Assembly: GCA_947623455.1 (NCBI GenBank)
Contig: OX392529.1
Location: forward strand, 60,903,186 to 60,967,185
Length of the DNA: 64,000 nucleotides
Reading direction: 5' to 3'
From: Mimachlamys varia
Taxonomy: Eukaryota > Mollusca > Bivalvia > Pectinida > Pectinidae
Both the position numbers and the translations under genes were made by a program. The notes beneath the pieces were generated by a model, which saw only the letters and a program-made list of their open reading frames with translations, was not told where the DNA came from and made no database searches. The stretch's first letter is position 1, and each line of letters begins with the position of its first letter. Of this stretch, positions 12,001 to 24,060 are shown one piece after another.

Positions 12001-15000
12001 CTAAGGTCGACTTTCTGTATAACTTCTCTGCTATGGTCGACTTTCTGTATAACCTCTCTTCTAAGGTCGACGTTCTGTATAACCCCTCTGCTAAGGTCGA
12101 CTTTGTCTAACCTCTCTGCTAATATCGACTTTCTGTATAACCTCTCTGCTAAGGTCGACTTTTTCTAACCTCTCTGATAAGTTCGACTTTCTGTATAACC
12201 TCTCTGCTAAGGTCGACTTTCTGTATAACCTCTCTGCTAAGGTCGACTTTGTCTAACCTCTTTGCTTAGTTCGACTTTCTGTATAACCTCTCTGCTATGG
12301 TCGACTTTCTGTATAACCTCTCTGCTAAGGTCGTTTTTTTCAATCTTACCTCTCTGCTAAGGTCGACTTTGTCTAACCTCTCTGCTAAGTTCGACTTTCT
12401 GTATAACCTCTCTCCTAAGGTAGACTTTCTGCATAACCTCTCTGCTAAGGTCGACTTTCTGTCTTACTTCTCTGCTAAGGTCGACTTTCTGTCTTACCTC
12501 TCTGCTAATATCGACTTTCTGTATAACCTCTCTGCTAAGGTCGACTTTGTCTAACCTCTCTGCTAATATCAACTTTCTGTATAACCTCTCTGCTAAGGTC
12601 GACTTTGTCTAACCTCTCTGCTAATATCGACTTTCTGTATAACCTCTCTGCTAAGGTCGACTTTGTCTAACCTCTTTGCTTAGTTCGACTTTTTGTATAA
12701 TGTCTCTGCTAAGGTCGACTTTCTGTATAACCTCTCTGCTAAGGTCGACTTTCTGTATAACCTCTCTGCTAAGGTCGTTTTTTTCAATCTTACCTCTCTG
12801 CTAATATCAACTTTCTGTATAACCTCTCTGCTAAGGTCGACTTTGTCTAACCTCTCTGCTAATATCGACTTTCTGTATAACCTCTCTGCTAAGGTCAACT
12901 TTGTCTAACCTCTTTGCTTAGTTCGACTTTCTGTATAATGTCTCTGCTTAGTTCGACTTTCTGTATAATGTCTCTGCTAAGGTCGACTTTCTGTATAACC
13001 TCTCTGCTAAGGTCGACTTTCTGTATAACCTCTCTGCTAAGGTCGTTTTTTCAATCTTACCTCTCTGCTAAGGTCGACTTTGTCTAACCTCTCTGCTAAG
13101 GTCGACTTTCTATATAACCTCTCTGCTAAGGTCGACTTTCAATTTTACCTCTCTGCTTAGGTCGACTTTCAATCTAACCTCTCTGCTAAGGTCGACTTTG
13201 TATAACCTCTCTCCTAAGGTCGACTTTCTGTATAACCTCTCTGCTAAGGTCGACTTTCTGTATAACCTCTCTGCTAAGGTCGACTTTCTGTCTTACTTCT
13301 CTGCTAAGGTCGACTTTCTGTCTTACCTCTCTGCTTAGGTCGACTTTGTCTAACCTCTCTGCTAATATCGACTTTCTGTATAACCTCTCTGCTAAGGTCG
13401 ACTTTGTCTAACCTCTCTGCTAATGTCGACTTTCTGTATAACCTCTCTGCTAAGGTCGACTTTCTGTATAACCTCTCTGCTAAGGTCGACTTTCTGTATA
13501 ACGTCTCTGCTAAGGTCGACTTTCTGTATAACCTCTCTGCTAAGGTCGACTTTTTGTATAACCTCTCTGCTAAGGTCGACTTTCAATCTTACCTCTCTGC
13601 TAAGGTCGACTTTCTGTATAACCTTTCTCCTAAGGTCGACTTTCTGTATAACTTCTCTGCTATGGTCGACTTTCTGTATAACCTCTCTTCTAAGGTCGAC
13701 GTTCTGTATAACCCCTCTGCTAAGGTCGACTTTGTCTAACCTCTCTGCTAATATCGACTTTCTGTATAACCTCTCTGCTAAGGTCGACTTTTTCTAACCT
13801 CTCTGCTAAGTTCGACTTTCTGTATAACCTCTCTGCTAAGGTCGACTTTCTGTTTAACCTCTCTGCTAAGGTCGACTTTCTGTATAACGTCTCTGCTAAG
13901 GTCGACTTTCTGTATAACCTCTCTGCTAAGGTCGTTTTTTTCAATCTTACCTCTCTGCTAAGGTCGACTTTGTCTAACCTCTCTGCTAAGTTCGACTTTC
14001 TGTATAACCTCTCTCCTAAGGTCGACTTTCTGTCTAACCTCTCTGCTAAGGTCGACTTTCTGTATAACCTCTCTTCTAAGGTCGACTTTCAATCTTACCT
14101 CTCTGCTAAGGTCGACTTTCAATCTAACCTCTCTGCTAAGGTCGACTTTGTATAACCTCTCTCCTAAGGTCGACTTTCTGTATAACCTCTCTGCTAAGGT
14201 AGACTTTCTGTATAACCTCTCTGCTAAGGTCGACTTTCTGTCTTACTTCTCTGCTAAGGTCGACTTTCTGTCTTACCTCTCTGCTAAGGTCGACTTTGTC
14301 TAACCTCTCTGCTAATATCGACTTTCTGTATAACCTCTCTGCTAAGGTCGACTTTGTCTAACCTCTCTGCTAATATCGACTTTCTGTATAACCTCTCTGC
14401 TAAGGTCGACTTTGTCTAACCTCTCTGCTAAGGTCGACTTTCTGTCTAACGTCTCTGCTAAGGTCGACTTTCTGTATAACCTCTCTGCTAAGGTCGACTT
14501 TCTGTATAACCTCTCTGCTAAGGTCGACTTTCTGTATAACCTCTCTGCTAAGGTCGTTTTTTCAATCTTACCTCTCTGCTAAGGTCGACTTTGTCTAACC
14601 TCTCTGCTAAGTTCGACTTTCTGTATAACCTCTCTTCTAAGGTCGACTTTCTGTCTAACCTCTCTGCTAAGGTCGACTTTCTGTATAACCTCTCTGCTAA
14701 GGTCGACTTTCAATTTTACCTCTCTGCTTAGGTCGACTTTCAATCTAACCTCTCTGCTAAGGTCGACTTTGTATAACCTCTCTCCTAAGGTCGACTTTCT
14801 GTATAACCTCTCTGCTAAGGTAGACTTTCTGTATAACCTCTCTGCTAAGGTCGACTTTCTGTCTTACTTCTCTGCTAAGGTCGACTTTCTGTCTTACCTC
14901 TCTGCTAAGGTCGACTTTGTCTAACCTCTCTGCTAATATCGACTTTCTGTATAACCTCTCTGCTAAGGTCGACTTTGTCTAACCTCTCTGCTAATGTCGA

Positions 15001-15400
15001 CTTTCTGTATAACCTCTCTGCTAAGGTCGACTTTCTGTATAACCTCTCTGCTAAGGTCGACTTTTTGTATAATGTCTCTGCTAAGGTCGACTTTCTGTAT
15101 AACCTCTCTGCTAAGGTCGACTTTTTGTATAACCTCTCTGCTAAGGTCGACTTTCAATCTTACCTCTCTGCTAAGGTCGACTTTCTGTATAACCTTTCCC
15201 CTAAGGTCGACTTTCTGTATAACTTCTCTTCTATGGTCGACTTTCTGTATAACCTCTCTTCTAAGGTCGACGTTCTGTATAACCCCTCTGCTAAGGTCGA
15301 CTTTCAATCTTAACTCTCTGCTGGGTTCGACTTTCAATCTTACCTCTCTGCTAAGGTCGAATGTCTTCCTAACCTCACTTTTCAGGTCTCTTTTCAGTCT
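9055..15400. repeat. giant minisatellite, about 30-bp unit, with higher-order duplications
   Basis: About 6.3 kb built from units with the core AACCTCTCTGCTAAGGTCGA followed by CTTTCTGTAT or CTTTGTCT, on the order of 200 units. Long multi-unit segments are repeated: a distinctive run of unit variants beginning near 10354 recurs near 11775, 13404 and 14975, giving spacings of 1421, 1629 and 1571 bp. Single-base unit variants are shared between these segments, so whole blocks were duplicated after the units diverged. The 30-bp period produces many spurious open frames on both strands. None should be read as a protein. Confidence 0.97.
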
Positions 15401-15544
15401 AACTTAGCCTTTTGTGATGAAATGATTATACCAAGACACAAAAAAGAAAAGTACTTTTATAAGATAAATAAATCAACGAATGCCGAAAAGCATAATCCGA
15501 TCTCAAAATCGATTGAATCAGAGGCAAACTATCAACATTGGATT

Positions 15545-15705
15545 CGTTTATTTTGTTTTAAATCCTATTAACAGCCATGGTCATTTAAGGATGTGCCAGG
15601 CTTTAGAGGTAAAGGAAAGCCAGAGTACCCGGTGAAAAACCACCTGGCAACTGCCCCATGCGGGTTTCGAACTCGCAACCCAGAGGTGGAGGGCTAATGG
15701 TATCA
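15545..15705 (-). mobile_element. tRNA-headed SINE, truncated
   Basis: On the minus strand it has a tRNA-like B box (AGTTCGAAACCCGCATG) followed by the body CAGTTGCCAGG, GGTACTCTGGCTTTCC and GACCATGGCTGTTAATAGGA. The same body appears in the more complete copy at 58636-58852. The 5' A-box part of the head is missing here. Confidence 0.75.
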
Positions 15706-16517
15706 AATCTAGGGGTATCTAAATAACATATCGAGTGATATAGTAACAAGCTAGTTCGTCACTTTTTCGGGCGAATTGAACAGAAGTAGCTTGATCAATT
15801 GTTGGTATGTATCAATTCATGCCTAACAATGAGCCTTGCTTTTCACCTATGATTTGCCAAGGTGTTTGTCAATTTTGGCAAAATATGCGTGTTTCAGGAT
15901 TGAACAATAGCTTGTGTTTATCATATATGTTGTTATCTTTTCAAGTGTCTATAGCACACAACAGGAAAATTTGTTTGAAAATATATGGCTCCATAAAAGC
16001 GTACATATTAATTCTAGTTTTACCTTGAAGTGAAATTGGCAACTGTAAAAAGTATAACTCAAATATGCATTCAGAGAGGTAAATGCATATCAATTATTAA
16101 AAAACTCTTAATGGACACTTCTAAGTATTCCCCTTTTCCCACTGTTACGTGTGATTCTGTTATCAAATAGTATAATGCATATACCAAAGAGAGTACGTTG
16201 TTGTCAATATTCCATCCCGACTTTTACCTCTTATAATCATAAACAAAAAGCGGAAACATGATATCTACATGCAAAATTCATATTATTTTTTATAGTATTG
16301 AAATAAACATGCCAAACAATGCTAAAATCATACAAAAATGTATCACAAATTCATTGAAGCAGACAAAAATTAGAAAAACATCCTACCATGAAATTCCTTG
16401 ATGTAAGATAAACATGATTTATTCAAATAACACTTAGTATGATGTTTTGGCTACAAAGAGAATGGCATTTTGTGTAGTAATTTCTTTTTATTTAATATTT
16501 TTCAGCGCCTCGCAAAC
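15706..16517 (+). other. upstream region of first TLR gene, with splice acceptor
   Basis: No gene. A long pyrimidine tract ending TTTAATATTTTTCAG (last base 16505) is a strong 3' splice site 12 bases before the TLR ATG at 16518. The open frame continues upstream through this acceptor to 16470, but those codons are probably intronic. Confidence 0.55.
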
Positions 16518-19196
16518 ATGACGTGTAGCTTGTTTCTGATTGTCCTGTTCGCCGTTAACATTTTCCTGATCAGCCAAGTCAGAGGGCAGTCAGCCAGCTG
16601 CCCTGTTCCGTGCAATTGTACCTACAAAGGAAAGACTATAGTTGTTTTAAATTGCTCAAATCTTGGTTGGGGAAATATTCCTTCGTCGATCATTATCCCA
16701 TCTTCTGTGGAACATCTTCTCCTAACTAACAATCGATTTACAGTGCTCCATAACGGTACCTTCAGAAACCTGTCACACCTCCAGTCACTTGACATATCTC
16801 ACAACCGTTTGGCCGTGTTGGAATACTCGTGCTTTGATGGCTTGGAATCATTGCTATCACTCAATATGAGCTACAACAGTCTGAAGATGACAACTAATGT
16901 GTACATTCCGGGAATATTTCGATATCTTAAAAACCTGAAAGTTTTAAGCATCCATGGCAACGTCAAGCAATCGACAGTAGGTCAAAACTACCCGGATGTG
17001 GCTCTATCTGATCTCGGGTGTTTAGAAGATTTGACAATGGACGGATTAACAAAGGTCGTATTTGGAGAGGGATTTCGGAAGTTACGTCATCTGACCTCTC
17101 TTGACATGTCAGTTCGAGATGATGAAAGTTCGTGTGCGTTACTCGACATCCTCAATATAACGTTCAGCAGTTTGAGTAATTCCACATTGTCTGTGTTAAA
17201 ACTAGCACAGTGTAATATATACCGTATATCACCAGGGGCGTTCTCAATGCTTCAACACCTGACCGAATTAGATTTGTCAGAAAATGATAATTTAGGGTTT
17301 GAAGGGATGATGAACGCAAGCTTTGGATTACAATTTACAAATATTCAGGTTCTTTGGCTCAATCACATCAACAGGCACACCGATCCAAGGACGCTCAACA
17401 AAAACTATTTTGTGTATTTTAATTCAACATCCATTAAATCGTTGACATTAGATTCCAATTATATTTCTAAAATAGAACCTGGTGTGATAGATCTCATTCC
17501 GACTTCATTGGAGTTTCTGACTTTTCGTGACAATTATTTGACGAATGCACGCTTTCTACTCGAATTAGTGCGACTGAACAATCTGTTGGTTTTTGACATG
17601 AGCTACCAGATGAATTACCATATGAAGGTGAAAACGGATCAGAAATCACGAACAGTTGGACTTGTTCCTTCAACATTTAACGGCAGAACAGTAGAAACGG
17701 AAGAAAAAGGAAATGACAAATCTGTAACTCCTTTAGTTACATATGGGGTACGGTCACAACAAGTTGCAGAGCACTACCAATTAAATTTGTTACGTTCCAA
17801 AAGTAATCGCACTGATGATGTCATCCGTTTACCTATCAATGTACAGAAAATCTATGGAAGCTATCTGAAGCTTAACCCTTTAACTATTCCGGCGGTCATA
17901 TTTGATTCCAAAAACTCTCTGGAATACCTCGATCTATCGTCGAACGGGATCCATGGCTGGTACGGCAAATGGTCAGGTTTACATTCCTTAAAGTTTTTTA
18001 ATGTATCAAATAATGCTATGTTTCGGTTAGCTCCGGATGCGTTCGGTGACATGGCTAATTTACATACTCTCCTACTAAACGGGAACAGACTCGGTATTAC
18101 TATCATGCAGGATACGCAGTTTCTCACATTTTCCAACCAAACAAAATTAACCTACCTTAATCTGAGTGATAATGCTTTATCAGATCTACCAGAATTCATC
18201 TTTGCCAAACAAATCAATCTGGAAAAGTTAGATCTTCAGGACAACTTTTTGTCAGCAATATCTTTTCGAATGGAATATCTGGAAAGAATCAGGGAAATCA
18301 ATCTCTCCAATAACACCATAACTGCCCTTACAAGCGTCAATATGGGAGAGATGGATCATTTAGCGAAACATTCAAACTTGACCATCGACCTGACGGGAAA
18401 TCCCCTGAAATGCACGTGTGATCAGTTAGAACAACTCCGGTGGATGATGGTCACTAAAGTTGTGTTCCGCAACATGAAACGTTATCAATGTAAAGTCAGC
18501 AACGGAAGTGTTGTCAGCCTTGCTAGGTTGGAAGAAATGATAGGACAAATGGATATTGACTGTATAGCAGGAGAGGTAATTATCATTTGTGTGGCGTTGT
18601 TCTGCGGATTGTGTTTTCTACTTGCGCTTCCCGCTCTCGCCTACTACAAACAATCTGAATTTATTAACCTGTTTACGGTGGGGAGAAAACATATTGTTCC
18701 CCTAAGAAGAAATCTTCAAGATGGCGAAGTACATGAAGAGCCTTTAAGATTTACGGTGTATTTGTCCCTGGAACCTTCTCGGCCAGTGAACGAATTTGTG
18801 TCCAGATTCCAGGTGTATATGGAAAACAAAGGCGTATCTATGTATATACCAGAACTTTCTTCCAATGGTGGCAGTAAGGAAATAGTAGAAATAGTTAAGG
18901 CTATGAACAACAGCACGTGTATATTAGCTCTCATTGATAACGACTACATGACGTCATTTCATCGTCTTTATGAATTCGAGTTTGCTGTCACAGAAGTAAT
19001 TCAGAAAAGATTTAATAATTTGATCGTTGTTTTATTAGAAGATTTGGACACGAAACATTTTCTGATGAACGATTTTGTTTCTATGTACTGTCTAGAGAAT
19101 TACTGCTTTGAAGCTCGTCGGTCACAGGGTAAATTATTTGAAGAACTGGAAAATGAAATTATTAGATGTATGGAATTTGCAGATAAAAAGATGTAA
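16518..19196 (+). CDS. Toll-like receptor, copy 1 (892 aa)
   Basis: Type I membrane pattern-recognition receptor of the TLR family, encoded in one exon. The signal peptide covers about residues 1-23. An LRRNT cysteine cap follows (C28, C32, C34, C46), then leucine-rich repeats to about 625 with many N-glycosylation sites. A hydrophilic non-LRR insert lies at about 367-436. A single LRRCT cap (CTCDQ...C...C) precedes the membrane helix at about 687-710, and the TIR domain covers 743-892. One LRRCT next to the membrane marks the vertebrate-like single-cysteine-cluster type. The TIR fold order is readable, but box 1 (DAF-SY), box 2 (RD--PG) and box 3 (FW) are absent. I chose the ATG at 16518 because a splice acceptor ends at 16505. 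The usual role is ligand sensing by the ectodomain and MyD88-type signalling by the TIR, but TIR signalling here is uncertain. Confidence 0.93.
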   Translation: MTCSLFLIVLFAVNIFLISQVRGQSASCPVPCNCTYKGKTIVVLNCSNLGWGNIPSSIIIPSSVEHLLLTNNRFTVLHNGTFRNLSHLQSLDISHNRLAVLEYSCFDGLESLLSLNMSYNSLKMTTNVYIPGIFRYLKNLKVLSIHGNVKQSTVGQNYPDVALSDLGCLEDLTMDGLTKVVFGEGFRKLRHLTSLDMSVRDDESSCALLDILNITFSSLSNSTLSVLKLAQCNIYRISPGAFSMLQHLTELDLSENDNLGFEGMMNASFGLQFTNIQVLWLNHINRHTDPRTLNKNYFVYFNSTSIKSLTLDSNYISKIEPGVIDLIPTSLEFLTFRDNYLTNARFLLELVRLNNLLVFDMSYQMNYHMKVKTDQKSRTVGLVPSTFNGRTVETEEKGNDKSVTPLVTYGVRSQQVAEHYQLNLLRSKSNRTDDVIRLPINVQKIYGSYLKLNPLTIPAVIFDSKNSLEYLDLSSNGIHGWYGKWSGLHSLKFFNVSNNAMFRLAPDAFGDMANLHTLLLNGNRLGITIMQDTQFLTFSNQTKLTYLNLSDNALSDLPEFIFAKQINLEKLDLQDNFLSAISFRMEYLERIREINLSNNTITALTSVNMGEMDHLAKHSNLTIDLTGNPLKCTCDQLEQLRWMMVTKVVFRNMKRYQCKVSNGSVVSLARLEEMIGQMDIDCIAGEVIIICVALFCGLCFLLALPALAYYKQSEFINLFTVGRKHIVPLRRNLQDGEVHEEPLRFTVYLSLEPSRPVNEFVSRFQVYMENKGVSMYIPELSSNGGSKEIVEIVKAMNNSTCILALIDNDYMTSFHRLYEFEFAVTEVIQKRFNNLIVVLLEDLDTKHFLMNDFVSMYCLENYCFEARRSQGKLFEELENEIIRCMEFADKKM

Positions 19197-19214
19197 CTCA
19201 TATTGCTTTCTAGC

Positions 19215-19630
19215 TAGCATAGTTCGACTGAACAATCTCAAGTAAAACTCGTTCAACCAACGTCTTCAACCAGGAAAAACAAAATGTGGCGTAAATATGG
19301 GAGAGATGGATTATTTAGCAAGAAGGTGAAACTTGACCATCGACCTGACTAGAAATTCTTTTAAATGCACGTGTGATCAGTTAGAACAACTCCGGTACTG
19401 CTATTAATTCCTGCTATCGCGTACTTCAGTATTGGTAGTAAAAAACCATCGCTTCTCTTGAAACAAATGTTCAAGAGAGTGAAGACGAAACAGATGAAAC
19501 GTGATGGTTTTAGATTTAGATTTTACAGTGTATCTATTTCTGGAATCTGTTCGGTGAATGAATGAATTTGTCTCCAGATCCCATGGAAAATAATGGCGTA
19601 TCTATGTGTTTATAGAACTATAAAGGGATA
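19215..19630 (+). pseudogene. decayed TLR fragment downstream of copy 1
   Basis: Pieces matching the TLR genes appear in the correct order with stops and large deletions. They are a GTTCGACTGAACAATCT segment (the VRLNNL part), a TTCAACCAGG segment shared with copy 2's insert, the LRRCT region (AATATGGGAGAGATGGATTA to TTAGAACAACTCCGGT), and the start of the TIR (AGATTTTACAGTGTATCT, GAATTTGTCTCCAGATC, GGCGTATCTATGTG). It is a remnant of at least one more tandem TLR copy. Confidence 0.8.
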
Positions 19631-19689
19631 GTGCCCGCTCACCAGGCGCGATGTTCAATGCGAATCTATTATGACGTCACTATGAAGTA

Positions 19690-19857
19690 ACGGCACTATC
19701 TTTGGACCCCCATCTTTTGGCCCCTAGCAACAATGAAGAGTCCTAGAAGGACGAAACAAATGTATGATACTGTTCACTTGATTGTTTCGACTTACTGTAT
19801 ATATTACTCTATTCAAAAGGTGCAGCATATGTGTGTATTACGTCATCTTTGGAGAGC
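19690..19857 (-). repeat. dispersed repeat family D, inverted diverged copy
   Basis: On the minus strand it carries AAGATGACGTAATACACACA, GCTGCACCTTTTGAATAGAG, TTTCGTCCTTCTAGGACTCT and TAGGGGCCAAAAG, in the same order as the copies at 4498, 26928 and 27270. Confidence 0.7.
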
Positions 19858-22800
19858 ACGATTATTGGTGCGAAATAAGACGTGGATCATGAGTTACGTC
19901 CCTTGCTGCTGACTCTGGAAACGGCCCAAAGCTGGTCGTAGTGTATCAAAATAAACGAGTTTTGGTGTATATTTAAACCCATTAATGCCTTGTTGGGAGG
20001 GCACTATAGCCTCACTGTGTCGTCTCGTGATGAGATTATCCCTCGACAATATTATGAGGCGAAAGTGCCCTTTCAACAGGGCTATTATAGATTAATATCA
20101 AATGTAAATCAATTGTTGTTATGAAGGATATTTCTTTTTTTCATAAATATTTGATATTCTCGCTTTGTTCTGGATTATGTGTATTTTTCTGACATCGATA
20201 CCAAGAATTTGTTGTTGCTGATGTGATTTCGATTGAAATCAAATTTAATCGAGACTGAGAAAAGTAATATTTTGAAAATAATTATAATATTACGCAGAGT
20301 GCTTCTTGATTAACGGCGTCAACAAAACTAAAAATCTGAACTGTACAAAGGAAATATCTACACGAAGAAAAGTACATTCCCTCGTCACAAACCTTGAACC
20401 TATCTGCACTTGTAAATATGCTATTTCTGAACAAGGAAGTATACAAATATGACTGAAGTTTGAAGTTCATACTGTACATAACTGACAAATACCCTCATAT
20501 CATTTGAAATGGCACAGTCGACCAGTATACCGCAGTAACAATTGATCTTACGTGTTCATGTTTCATTTTTACTTCCAAAATCAACATAATTGCCGGTGGT
20601 TGGATGAAAATAGATCACTATATACTTCAGTCTGACCCATTGTTGTAATAGGGGTGTCCCTTCAACAAAACCTGGTCACGCTAGACAAACAGCAGTGCAA
20701 TCAACATCTGTGCAACACGCAATTCGCCAAGTATCGTAGCAGGTAAGGATTTATCTGTCGGTTACCGGAGCTTGTCCCCAGGATTCTTGCGTAAACCTGA
20801 TACCAGGTAAAACCACTCGCGTACACTTTTACAGTAAACAATATCTTAAAGCTGATAATGCAACTTAAAAAGCTTTCAATTAATATTTAAAAAAAAAAAA
20901 TCTGGTTTTGAGATCGTCCCTATCTGTTCCGACCATCGTTTCTAAGGAAGTGCCGACATTTTAGTTTTGCATTTGCTTGGTAACGAGTATGGGCCCCGAT
21001 GGGTATATAAAGGTCATAGCCTGTAAAACCGATTTTCAAAGTACTCCTGACCGTCACAACATTCAGTACTCCGCGCACTCGGCAACCGCTGTCGAAAATC
21101 AAACGCACTCACCTCTAGACTTTGAACCACAATACTGCCATGCTGGTTGTTACTAATAACACGTTCTTGAAATTGCGTATCCGAAATCAAACGTATATCA
21201 CTGGAAATACTTCCATAAATCCAATATATATCGCCGGTTTTTCACGTGCATATAATCGCATCAACGTACAAACTCTTAGTCTTGGTCATATAGACGCTTG
21301 ACAAGCAAACACGTGTAAAACACGGCACACCCAGGTGTGTAGTCAACAATGTGAAATTATATATTTGAACCATTCTCATGGACTCATTTGGATTTATTAT
21401 GGTTTCTACGCTGGATGTTAGTACTAGTTGGATATCAAATAGGTAGGCATAAGCGTTAAATAGCCATTTGTTTGTTTCACTTCAACATATATTACATGAA
21501 GTTGTGTTGTGTTATTTTGTTGTAAGTTTCATGGGGATATGGATGTTTTTATTACAATTTCATATTCATTATATATCTTTCCAATATCCATATTCGTAAT
21601 AAAAAAAAAAACACGAAAACGAGCCGTAACGTAATGTGTACAGACTATTTGTAACTATAAAAGACGTGCTACAGAGAGAGGGAAGTGTCGGAATGAAACC
21701 GGTTTTGCAACTTTCGGTGCTTTTATACCCAAGGATGTCTATACACGTTACCAAGCAAGGGTAAATCAAAAATGTCTGTCACTTCCTTGGTTACTAAAAC
21801 CGGAAGACACATGGTCAATGTAGGGAACATCTCGGAAGTATTCGGAGCAATCACAATCTGAATATTTTGTTTTCAAATCTTAATTGAAAGCTTTAAACTT
21901 GCATTGTCAGCTTTAGGAATGTAAAGACATATACTTGAAATATATAATTATGTAATTTACGTTTTTTTACCATACAGCACTCAAAAAGTCAATATCCTTC
22001 TACATTGGATAGGGAAACAATATATATATAGCTACCTAAAGATCTTCATAAGCATCGTTTTCTCGCTTGCTAAGCTAATTGGACAGCCAAGCCTTCATCA
22101 AAACGTTCCTATTACCACGTTAGTACCATCAAATCAGGGCTACAGTCTTATTGTGACACTCTGTGCTACAGAAATAGAATTAACGATATATATGCAAAGA
22201 CTTTTCGGGATAAATGTCGGTTTCTGACAAACAAAATGACTAGACAGGAATTTGATTTTGGGAATGGATTACAGTTTTGTTGACGCTGTTGTATTCTCTG
22301 ATATTTTTTTACTAACTAATTACGTCTTGTATTGATCCTTATCTGATACATGTATTTCTCAACAACAAAGGCAAAATGTATAAATAGATATACCATTGAC
22401 TACAACAAAACTTAGCTACAATGTATATAAATATATCATTTACTTCGTACCAAAAATAAAAATAGGTACTTGGTAATTTTATATGTATCTTTCTGACACA
22501 ATGTCACCTTGATGATCATTACGATTTAGTCTCACGCTATTAGAGCAATCACGTGACATTATTCGTCAGATCTTTGTTCTCCTGTTCTATTATGCCTATT
22601 AGTTAAGGCGATACTAGCTCTCCCATCCACTTGGTAGACTACAATATCAAAATTCATTATTCCCATGTATGTAAATTATAGAAAGAGTATCCGACCTCTA
22701 AATGTCTTTAAAGCCTTTTAACAACCGTTTTTTTTAATGTAACAAAAAAAACCGAAACAAGATTTGAAACATAATACTTTTATATTTACCGTAGAACACC

Positions 22801-23204
22801 ATCACCGGAAGTGAACCGTAATAATACAGTTTTTGACAAAAAACGATAACTATAATCCGGAAAGTTTGAAATTATATAGAATGGATGAATGCATGAATCA
22901 ATTGAATGAAATGAATTGTAGAATGAAAAAGGAAGTGAATGAATGAAGTATGGTGAATGATATTCCTCATATGAGGACATTATTGTATATGTTGGTGCTT
23001 TAAAAAACGGAATGTGTCTGATAATAAAAAATTGTAACAAACAAAAGTTCATACTAACTGTTTTATCGTTTTGTTCTGTTTATTATGGCTCTTGTAAACA
23101 TACTAAGCAGTCAATTTAACTCAATTACCCTTTAGGAAAGGTAAATATTTGCCCATGACAGCCATGATATATTCCAGGGATGGAGAGAGCGAAAATAAAT
23201 AAGA
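19858..23204. other. intergenic DNA between TLR copy 1 and the retroelement remnant
   Basis: No gene recognised. A TATATAAA box at about 21004-21011 could be a promoter, but no convincing exon follows. The remainder is AT-rich with short random open frames. Confidence 0.4.
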
Positions 23205-24060
23205 AAATACCGAAGCGTTAACATAATCATAATCCAAACTCAAAATCGATTAAACCAGGGGCAAAATATGAACAAAGGAAAGATTCACATGGTGACTCTT
23301 GCAAAAGTACAAGAGAATAAGACCAGGTGTTCCGGAAGAGTAAGCGTCTTCTGTTTCATCGACGACACCCCTCATGTAAATCTTTGTCACATCCAAGTAA
23401 ACATCAAGTTCTCAAAATGAGAACCGAGTATCATTGTCAATCACAACAAGTAAACTCACTAATGAGCATACTCAAAAACGTCCATCTTCATATCACTTAA
23501 AGATACAGAATATTTCTCAATGAGACAAAGATGGCGACCATAAAACTTGCCAATAGTTCTGATCAACCTGCATCTCTCGAATCCTTGTGTTGTTAGTTTG
23601 TTTGTCAGCAGTCGACATCGATCACGAAAATCCCGGTATTTAGAGCAAGCCCTGGAATACCGAATCAACTGCGACATGTAAACATCATAGGTTGGAGAAG
23701 CAGGGATGTTACTATCAAGAAATGGAAAGTTAACGATCGGAAAATTGAAATCACCACGTTTATCGTATAGCTTAGTAGCAAGCTGTCCATGTTGGTCGTA
23801 GATTAAGTAGAGATCGAGGTAAGCAGCTGATGTAGAAGAGTTTGTTGTGTCCTTTATTTCAAGTTCAGAAGGGTATATACGATCGACGATATATCTGAAA
23901 GTGAAATTAAAAGATTTGGCAAGGTTTTTGTTACCTTTCCTGATTAGCTCCTCCACAAATTCAGCCTCGTATGAAAACAAAAACAAGTCAGCTTAGAGTG
24001 GGGCACAGTTTGTTCCCATGGGAATGCCAACAATCTGCTGGAAAATCTTTCCTCCAAACT
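23205..24060 (-). pseudogene. reverse-transcriptase remnant of a retroelement
   Basis: On the minus strand the peptide runs from an RT motif (IVGIPMGTNCAPL), through an in-frame TAA, into ADLFLFSYEAEFVEEL and a 175-codon open stretch ending at 23459. The open stretch contains LDLYL, KLYDKRGDFNFPIVNFPFL, SQLIRYSRACSKY and KFYGRHL. In related animal elements the RYIDD catalytic stretch follows the GIPMGT motif. Here FRYI runs directly into VDRIYPSELEIKD, so the two aspartates and a short flanking segment appear deleted. 23205-23458 is the element's 3' tail, also seen at 24950-25320 and 32825-33905. It is inactive. The exact retroelement class (Penelope-like or other) is not assigned. Confidence 0.75.

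Noticed and set aside
9427..15407. Many overlapping open frames of 60-137 codons with repeats such as SREVIQKVDL and SLLRSTFCIT
   Set aside because: They arise on both strands because the minisatellite period is 30 bp. No start context, splice signal or domain supports translation.
16470..16517. Upstream ATG extending TLR copy 1 by 16 codons (and 27781 for copy 2 by 20 codons)
   Set aside because: A strong TTTCAG acceptor lies between the upstream and downstream ATG in both genes, and the downstream ATG starts directly with a good signal peptide.
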